A stretch of DNA of 18,813 nt from a candidate division CSSED10-310 bacterium (GTDB lineage Bacteria; CSSED10-310; JAFGJC01). A program made the translations under genes and the position numbers. Of this stretch, positions 13,480 to 18,813 are shown one piece after another (positions within the stretch are counted from its first letter, which is position 1; each line of letters opens with the position of its first letter). The notes under the pieces are model-generated. The model saw only the letters and a list, made by a program, of their open reading frames with translations, did not search any database and was not told where the DNA came from. The stretch is from NCBI GenBank assembly GCA_016929305.1, contig JAFGJC010000068.1, positions 1 to 18,813 of the forward strand, given 5' to 3'.

Positions 13480-15597
13480 ATGAACAGTATGAATTTTTTA
13501 AAACAAATAGTTGTTATCTCTCTTGCTATGATTTCAACACTCACCGGTGCTATTGATGTTGATGGACGGCCCGTTCGAGATTGCAATACACCGGGTTGTG
13601 AGTTTGCATTTCATGCGTGCGAGTTTCATCCCAGCGGTCCAATGAAAGGCAGCGCTGACCGGTATCCCAACGACTATGCCAAAACAATCTATTGTGACGC
13701 GCCCTGGCGGGTATCATCGCTGGATGATGCCATACCCATCTATATTCAGATTGAAGGCACCGATGTGGATGGATTGGATGAGATGCAATGTATCGGGGTG
13801 TATGATGTAACCGGCGGTGCTGTGCCGCCGGATCCTGTGGAAGATTTTTGGGGTGATTATCAGTATACGCCGGATCATCCGTCCCAGGTGTATAAAGTGG
13901 AGTGTGGAGGATGCGAGCTGCATAGCGCGGAAGAAGGGATGTACTGGCGGGTTGTGAACACATTTCTGAACGATGGTTCCGATCACGGCAGCCAGCCGGA
14001 CGGCACTCCCCTCAGCGCCAGAAACATGGGTTATTCCGAATCGGATCTGGGCACATGCATCACATTGACGATCCGGATCATTTACGAAGAAAGTCTTAAC
14101 TGGACGGATATTCACGACCAGGATTTAAAGATATATCTGGGAACAGCTCCTCTGCCCGACCTGCCGAACTGGTACCTAGGTGACAGCCACACCCATACCT
14201 GGAGCACTTACTACCTGATGGAAATCGGCGCATCCGGACTGGTGATGTTCGATGCCATGAAATTAGCCGGTCTGCACTGGGAACTTGTCAGCGATCATGG
14301 TTACAACCTGACCGAGACCAAATGGCAGACCATTCTGACGGAATGCGCAGCCGGCACCGTTCCGGATGGGTTTATTGCGCTTGCCGGCGAGGAATGCGAC
14401 GATGGATACCACCTTGACAACGCACATCATTTTCTGGGATTTGGTCTGACCAATTGGATCGAAACCTATGGCATCAATCCACCATATCTGGACAGCATTT
14501 CACAGATCTGCGCGCAGGGGGGATTCACATTCGGAGCGCACACCACGGATCTCGACTGGAGCTGGAGTGACCAGGAAATCAGGGATGCTCTGACATTCAC
14601 ATGTTTTCGGGGAATGCAGGATTACAATTCAAGACTAACACACTCCTCGGAGGATGTATTGCATCCCTGGGGTAATACTCCGAACACGGGAACCTGGGAC
14701 CAGACTCATACCGATTGGGACAGTTACCTGCTCACCGGTTTGAATCGCTGGGATCGGTTCCTGTCGGAACGGATTAACGATGCACGGTATACGGTATTTT
14801 TTCTGGGCGGTTCGGACGCGCACGGCAGCATGAATTACCACGTGGACTGGGATGTTCTTAAGCGGGACAGCGTCACCGCTGCGTATTCGAACGCGCTGGG
14901 CAAGGTTCGTACTGCAGTTTACTGCCCGGCCGGTTTGACACAAACGCATCTGCTGGATCAGATAAGCTCTGGCCGCATGGTGGTTACAGACGGTCCCATG
15001 CTCGTTCAGGGACTCTCCACCTCCGGTCCTGCATCCAGTTACGAAACCTGCGACATTCATATCGGCGATACGGTGTCCATCACCGTCGACCTCTCGGATG
15101 CGACATATTACCTGGAATGGATCAGTTCAAGCGATTACGGTCCGGTTCGATGGATCCGGGTATTCCGGGGCGACGCCGCTACGGATCAAGCTCCGGTCAT
15201 CGTTTACGAATTTGCTCCGCCAAACGGGATGCATGACATCGAAAACACAATACCCGTGTCGATTTTCCTGGACGCAGACTATGCCGACGGAGATTCGAAC
15301 CCCGATTTGTACCTTCGAGCGGTAGCATATACCTACAATCCTTATAACGGCCCTGACGCTCCCGGAGAACCCTCCGTTCCCGGTTTCGATCCCATGTCAT
15401 ATCAATACCATTTCCGTGCTTTCACAAATCCCATCTGGATCGATGTCCAACCGGCACTGACGCCGACCGGGACACCCACATCCGCTGCCACACCAACTCC
15501 CCTGCCACCGCTGCCCGCTTCTTCACCTTCGGGCATCCTGATGGTGATTTTAATCTTTACTGGTTTGACCGGACTGACCTGCCGCAAGCTTCGATAG
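13480..15597 (+). CDS. secreted, surface-anchored PHP-domain metallophosphoesterase-like protein
   Basis: 705 residues. A signal peptide occupies about 1-24. A Cys-rich beta region covers about 30-225. The PHP domain follows at about 230-500, with metal-ligand motifs in order: YLGDSHTHTW (H237, H239), SDHGYN (D272, H273), GEECDD (E304/E305), DNAHHFLG (H316, H317), FGAHTTD (H354) and GGSDAHG (D446, H448). A further beta region covers about 520-655. A Thr/Pro linker (660-680) leads to a hydrophobic segment (about 684-700) and a short basic tail (CRKLR). PHP proteins usually hydrolyse phosphoesters with a tri-metal site; the substrate here is unknown. The tail resembles a membrane anchor or protein-sorting signal. 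The start is ATG at 13480 with AAAGG 11 nt upstream; an ATG three codons later is possible. Confidence 0.85.
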   Translation: MNSMNFLKQIVVISLAMISTLTGAIDVDGRPVRDCNTPGCEFAFHACEFHPSGPMKGSADRYPNDYAKTIYCDAPWRVSSLDDAIPIYIQIEGTDVDGLDEMQCIGVYDVTGGAVPPDPVEDFWGDYQYTPDHPSQVYKVECGGCELHSAEEGMYWRVVNTFLNDGSDHGSQPDGTPLSARNMGYSESDLGTCITLTIRIIYEESLNWTDIHDQDLKIYLGTAPLPDLPNWYLGDSHTHTWSTYYLMEIGASGLVMFDAMKLAGLHWELVSDHGYNLTETKWQTILTECAAGTVPDGFIALAGEECDDGYHLDNAHHFLGFGLTNWIETYGINPPYLDSISQICAQGGFTFGAHTTDLDWSWSDQEIRDALTFTCFRGMQDYNSRLTHSSEDVLHPWGNTPNTGTWDQTHTDWDSYLLTGLNRWDRFLSERINDARYTVFFLGGSDAHGSMNYHVDWDVLKRDSVTAAYSNALGKVRTAVYCPAGLTQTHLLDQISSGRMVVTDGPMLVQGLSTSGPASSYETCDIHIGDTVSITVDLSDATYYLEWISSSDYGPVRWIRVFRGDAATDQAPVIVYEFAPPNGMHDIENTIPVSIFLDADYADGDSNPDLYLRAVAYTYNPYNGPDAPGEPSVPGFDPMSYQYHFRAFTNPIWIDVQPALTPTGTPTSAATPTPLPPLPASSPSGILMVILIFTGLTGLTCRKLR

Positions 15598-15604
15598 ACA
15601 GATT

Positions 15605-16153
15605 TTACATTACTTTATTCCAATCGATTGCCGTCGATTTGCCCGTTTCCCAGTCCGCTTTCAGAAGGGCATATGTCACGGCATCATGATATGTTCCGTC
15701 CTCATCCGGCCAGGCTTTTCGATAATAAGCTTCCATTACCCAACCACATGACTTGAAAACACGCCGCATTGCCAGGTTGTCAACACGCGTATGCCCTTCT
15801 ATCCGATGCTTATCCGTTTGTGTAAATACATACTCTGCCAGCCAACCGATGATGTGTCGCCCAAAACCTCGATTACGGACTGACGTTTTCAAACGCACAT
15901 CGAATATCGGAGTTACATCGGTGAGTTCATGCAAACTCACTATTCCTATCGGATCAGGATCCTCTTTAACATAAATCCAGAATGTCCTGTTATCATTACC
16001 GGAATAGTAACCGTCAGCAATTGATTTTCGAACCTCATTCAGTGATGGATTTCGTGAACCGTGGAACGGCCAGCTTCCACTCGAAATCCATTTCGCCAGT
16101 TGCTCAGCTTCCGAATCCTGATAGATCCGAAACGCCAACTCATTGGGATTCAT
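15605..16153 (-). CDS. GNAT acetyltransferase
   Basis: 182 residues. LAFRIYQDSEAEQLAKWI opens the domain. DVRLKTSVRNRGFGRHIIGWLAEYVF carries motif A with the RNRGFG acetyl-CoA loop. DKHRIEGHTRVDNLAMRRVFKSCGW is the typical motif B end. This is closest in style to RimJ/RimL enzymes acting on proteins or small metabolites; the substrate is not inferable. The ATG overlaps the lipoprotein stop (ATGA), so the two are co-translated. Its 3' end faces the PHP gene with only 7 bp between stops, leaving no room for separate terminators. Confidence 0.85.
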   Translation of the reverse strand: MNPNELAFRIYQDSEAEQLAKWISSGSWPFHGSRNPSLNEVRKSIADGYYSGNDNRTFWIYVKEDPDPIGIVSLHELTDVTPIFDVRLKTSVRNRGFGRHIIGWLAEYVFTQTDKHRIEGHTRVDNLAMRRVFKSCGWVMEAYYRKAWPDEDGTYHDAVTYALLKADWETGKSTAIDWNKVM

Positions 16154-16893
16154 TGCAACACTTTAAATGTGTTGCCATATTTATTACCGAGATTCGGTAA
16201 GTGTGTCGTGAGTGTTTTCAGATCTTTTTTGAAATTCGTTTCGTCATATATGAGTCGAAATCCTGCTTTGTAGGCATCCCCCTCCACAACAGCCGTATCG
16301 TACTGAAAGTATGCCGGCTTCAGGGTTTTCCCGGATGATTCCCCAGTGGCGACTACGTCAACATACAACGTTCCCAGATAATTAATGCTGCCGGGAATGA
16401 TCGTAATTCTTCTGGATATCGGGACATCAAGCCAGGTACTTTGAGCAAAAACCTGAAGCCTGAGATAACTCATGATAATGTCCTTTACTTTCGATTTGAC
16501 TCCGAAAATGGCATAGCTTTCCATGGTGTTTCCGTTTTCAGACGGTATCCAGTCGCCATAAATACGTTGTTGATAGTAGCGTGCAAAATCACCCCTTTTG
16601 TAAAGGGTTTCTCTCAACTCAGGCGTTGAATTAAAATATTCTTCCGGCAGCAGGACCATCAGCATTTGCGATCCGAATTCTTTGGGTTTCTGGGAGTGAT
16701 CGGTGATAATGACGTGCATCATAATAACTGAATCAAAATCATATGTACTGACATTGTCATTGTAAGTGTATACTCCGCTTCTGCACGACACCAGATTGGC
16801 AAAATGCCCAGCTCCGTCAAATGTAAACTGGGACAACATGGCGCAGCCGGTCAACAAAAGAGCTGATAAAAGGCACCATCTTGAAAATTTCAT
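16150..16893 (-). CDS. lipoprotein of unknown function
   Basis: 247 residues. MKFSRW, a hydrophobic stretch and the lipobox LLTGC give a lipidated Cys at position 17, so the protein is attached to a membrane by lipid. The mature part alternates beta strands (VIMMHVIITDHS, ITIIPGSINYLGTLYVDVVATG), and I recognise no family. I use the ATG at 16893 with AAGG 8 nt upstream. A GTG at 16902 would add MNR and has AGGA 6 nt upstream, so it is a real alternative. The gene overlaps the downstream GNAT gene by 4 bp. The region upstream carries an inverted repeat (16918-16945). Confidence 0.8.
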   Translation of the reverse strand: MKFSRWCLLSALLLTGCAMLSQFTFDGAGHFANLVSCRSGVYTYNDNVSTYDFDSVIMMHVIITDHSQKPKEFGSQMLMVLLPEEYFNSTPELRETLYKRGDFARYYQQRIYGDWIPSENGNTMESYAIFGVKSKVKDIIMSYLRLQVFAQSTWLDVPISRRITIIPGSINYLGTLYVDVVATGESSGKTLKPAYFQYDTAVVEGDAYKAGFRLIYDETNFKKDLKTLTTHLPNLGNKYGNTFKVLQ

Positions 16894-16917
16894 GCGATTC
16901 ACCTTTTTCCTGAGTAT

Positions 16918-16945
16918 CTCCAGTAGCCACCGATCCTTACTGGAG
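16918..16945. repeat. inverted repeat upstream of the lipoprotein gene
   Basis: CTCCAGTA (16918-16925) and TACTGGAG (16938-16945) are a perfect 8-bp inverted repeat around 12 bp. It lies 25-52 bp before the lipoprotein ATG, has no U tract on either side, and so fits an operator or leader stem better than a terminator. CCAGTAA also recurs directly next to it on the minus strand. Confidence 0.4.
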
Positions 16946-16947
16946 GT

Positions 16948-17067
16948 TTACTGGTGATCAATCCATTCACGGAACCGATTGCGGATTTCGGCCACATCAG
17001 TTGATTCCGGATTTTTTTCTTCAATTCGAGAACATACACCACATGCATCGGCATTTCCAGTGGATTT
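16948..17067 (-). pseudogene. protein-like reading frame without a start (possible gene remnant)
   Basis: A 39-codon frame ends at TAA (16950-16948) and is closed upstream by another TAA (17070-17068), with no ATG, GTG or TTG start. Its translation reads like a real protein C-terminus: TGNADACGVCSRIEEKNPES followed by TDVAEIRNRFREWIDHQ, with a C-x-x-C pair and an amphipathic charged helix. An overlapping frame on the same strand also contains sensible-looking peptide (NPLEMPMHVVYVLELKKK). This could be a frameshifted remnant or chance. The rest of the 243-bp gap shows no other gene. Confidence 0.25.
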
Positions 17068-17136
17068 TTATACTCAAGTAACCCAATCGTGCTCTATTAT
17101 TTTCTTCTTGCCAGTAACGGTGTTTTACTTTTTAAG

Positions 17137-18747
17137 CTACAGAATGAAATCCGTTGACAGAAACCGTGATGTTCGATTCGTGACAATCGATCGAATGATG
17201 TGTCGATTGGTATCCGTTTCTTTGGCCGCCACGAGTGTCCGGATGGAAAATACGCGAAGTGCATCGGAGACGGACAGGGTGCCTTCTGCTGAGTCTTTTC
17301 GACCGGTGAACGGGAAGGTATCGGGTCCGCGCTGGCACTGGCTGTTGATGTTGACTCTGCACACCTGATTGACCAGCGGATCGATCAACTCCGCGATTAC
17401 CTCCGGATCCTTTCCGAACAGGCTGACCTGCTGCCCGTAATCCGATCTGATCACATATTCCATCGGTTCTTCGATATCCGTGAATTTTGCGACCGGAATA
17501 ACCGGTCCGAACTGTTCTTCCGTATACAGCCGCATTCCCGGTGCAACCGGATATACAATAGCCGGCGACATGAACGTATGATCGACAAAACCTCCGTGTT
17601 CGTTGACAACATGTGCACCCTTTGTGCTTGCATCCTCGATCAGCGTAGCAAGGTAAGACGTCTTGCCGGGTTCCGGTAACGGCGTGATACTCACGCCTTC
17701 CTCCCACGGCATTCCTCCTCTGAGTTCGTTCACGGCAGTGGATAACCGGGACAGAAAATCATCCACAATATCGGCGTGAACGAACAGGATCTTGAGTGCA
17801 GTGCATCGCTGCCCGTTGAATGACAGTGCCCCCAGAGTGCATTCCCTGACCGCATGATCCAGGTCTGCATCTTTCATAACGATGGCTGCGTTTTTGGCTT
17901 CGAGTCCAAGCACGCAACGCAGGCGATTCGATTTCGGATGCTGGTGTTTCAGAAGGTTTGCAACCCGGCTGCTGCCGATGAATGCCAGCACATCGATTCT
18001 TCCGGATGTCATCAAAGGTGTTATCACCTTCTGCCCTTCCCCGTAAACCGTATTGACGACCCCCTTGGGAAAGGAATCCCGGAAAGCCTGCAGCAGAGGC
18101 TGGTGGAGCAACACTCCGAGTTTCGGTGGTTTGAAGATAACCGTGTTGCCCATGATCAGTGCCGGGATGAGTGTCGTAAATGTCTCGTTGAGCGGGTAGT
18201 TAAACGGCCCCATGCAGAGTGCGACACCCAGTGGAGCCCGGCGGATCTGCCCGATAACACCCTGCTCAATCACGAAGCGGGATGAGATACGATCCAGATC
18301 CTTGAGCGCTTCGATCGTGTCTGTGATATAGTCGACTGTCCTGTCAAATTCCTTTTCGGCGTCCGGAAGCGTTTTCCCGATCTCCCACATCAGCAATCTG
18401 ACAACATCCGTACGCAGTTCCTTAATCCGGCAGGCAAATACCTCCACATGATGAATCCGTTCCTCGACGGACATTGTCGGCCAGGCCCCTCGCCCGCGGT
18501 CATAAGCTGCACAGGAGGCTTCCAGCACTTCAAGCGCGTGCTGTTCATCCATCAACGGATAACTGCCAATCCGTTTTCGGACGAACCCTTCATTTGTCGA
18601 TTCGCACACAGGTGACAGCACATCCTGAAACGGGCCGGACCATTCCCGTAACTCACCGTTGCAAAGATAGGAACGCTGATTCATCGGTGAAACCAGCCGC
18701 CAGGTTTCCGGTATTTCAGAATCATTCGGAAATATCAGAGTCGTCAT
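17137..18747 (-). CDS. gapN: non-phosphorylating NADP-type glyceraldehyde-3-phosphate dehydrogenase (GapN)
   Basis: 536-residue aldehyde dehydrogenase that oxidises glyceraldehyde-3-phosphate to 3-phosphoglycerate and yields NAD(P)H without making ATP. Catalytic residues of the superfamily are present: N183 in MGPFNYPLN, E283 in GLEAKN and the nucleophile C315 in FNGQRCTALK. The C-terminal block NINSQCQRGPDTFPFTGRKD, then SAEGTLSVSDALRVFSIRTL, is characteristic of the plant/bacterial GapN branch rather than generic aldehyde dehydrogenases. The ending SRFLSTDFIL also matches my memory of that branch. I start at the ATG at 18747 with GGAAAGG 9 nt upstream. An ATG at 18765 adds six residues with no ribosome site. 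The gene appears to be monocistronic. Confidence 0.9.
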   Translation of the reverse strand: MTTLIFPNDSEIPETWRLVSPMNQRSYLCNGELREWSGPFQDVLSPVCESTNEGFVRKRIGSYPLMDEQHALEVLEASCAAYDRGRGAWPTMSVEERIHHVEVFACRIKELRTDVVRLLMWEIGKTLPDAEKEFDRTVDYITDTIEALKDLDRISSRFVIEQGVIGQIRRAPLGVALCMGPFNYPLNETFTTLIPALIMGNTVIFKPPKLGVLLHQPLLQAFRDSFPKGVVNTVYGEGQKVITPLMTSGRIDVLAFIGSSRVANLLKHQHPKSNRLRCVLGLEAKNAAIVMKDADLDHAVRECTLGALSFNGQRCTALKILFVHADIVDDFLSRLSTAVNELRGGMPWEEGVSITPLPEPGKTSYLATLIEDASTKGAHVVNEHGGFVDHTFMSPAIVYPVAPGMRLYTEEQFGPVIPVAKFTDIEEPMEYVIRSDYGQQVSLFGKDPEVIAELIDPLVNQVCRVNINSQCQRGPDTFPFTGRKDSAEGTLSVSDALRVFSIRTLVAAKETDTNRHIIRSIVTNRTSRFLSTDFIL

Positions 18748-18813
18748 CTCATAAAGCCTTTCCATTCCAGCGAATCCGCATCCGCTGCATCTGCGGTTTT
18801 TGCCGTTAAATAC

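Noticed and set aside
17132..17707. 191-codon minus-strand frame overlapping gapN
   Set aside because: It lies in an alternative frame of gapN and is low in hydrophobic core pattern.
1..18813. CRISPR array, tRNA, rRNA, transposase or phage genes
   Set aside because: I saw no regular spaced repeats, cloverleaf or rRNA stretches, and no transposase or integrase motifs on either strand.

Overview
The window looks like chromosome from an anaerobic, didermic (Gram-negative type) bacterium. A Na+-translocating methylmalonyl-CoA decarboxylase operon followed by methylmalonyl-CoA mutase points to succinate/propionate metabolism. A predicted outer-membrane barrel and a lipobox lipoprotein point to an outer membrane. 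Secreted proteins with Pro-Thr linkers, one ending in a hydrophobic segment plus basic tail, resemble those of uncultured anaerobic lineages. A sigma-54 promoter and short GGAAT-rich intergenic DNA are compatible with a Desulfobacterota-like or candidate-phylum genome, but the taxon cannot be fixed from this sequence. Almost all genes are on the minus strand; only the PHP-domain gene (13480-15597) is on the plus strand.

Layout, in minus-strand transcription order. (1) 18747-17137: GapN-type non-phosphorylating glyceraldehyde-3-phosphate dehydrogenase. (2) 17136-16894: intergenic DNA with a protein-like reading frame that has no start. (3) 16893-15605: a lipoprotein and a GNAT acetyltransferase joined by an ATGA overlap, meeting the plus-strand secreted PHP phosphoesterase-like gene tail to tail. 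(4) 13161-6881: a co-directional run of two GNAT acetyltransferases, a flavin-reductase-like protein, a membrane-anchored GH25 lysozyme, an outer-membrane-barrel-like protein, a DUF4380-like protein and a secreted beta-helix protein. Several of these junctions overlap or are very short. (5) 6880-6338: a 543-bp gap. (6) 6337-4964: an M28 metallopeptidase. (7) 4832-1: mmdA-mmdD-mmdC-mmdB followed by the first 410 residues of methylmalonyl-CoA mutase, which runs off the window.

The most interesting region is the 543-bp gap. On the minus strand it contains, in order, two near-identical palindromes exactly 30 bp apart (6601-6619 and 6631-6649), a close match to a sigma-54 -24/-12 promoter (6502-6519), and about 85 nt further on a strong intrinsic terminator (6443-6408). 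The predicted transcript has no credible open reading frame. It folds into a 5' hairpin, a single-stranded C-rich linker and a terminator hairpin with nine U, which is the architecture of a trans-acting small regulatory RNA. I propose an enhancer-dependent, sigma-54-controlled small RNA; this is inference from sequence and needs RNA evidence.

In the metabolic block, the mutase interconverts succinyl-CoA and methylmalonyl-CoA, and the membrane-bound biotin enzyme decarboxylates methylmalonyl-CoA to propionyl-CoA while exporting Na+. The genes from 12003 to 6881 look like an envelope or secreted carbohydrate-related group whose purpose is not known.
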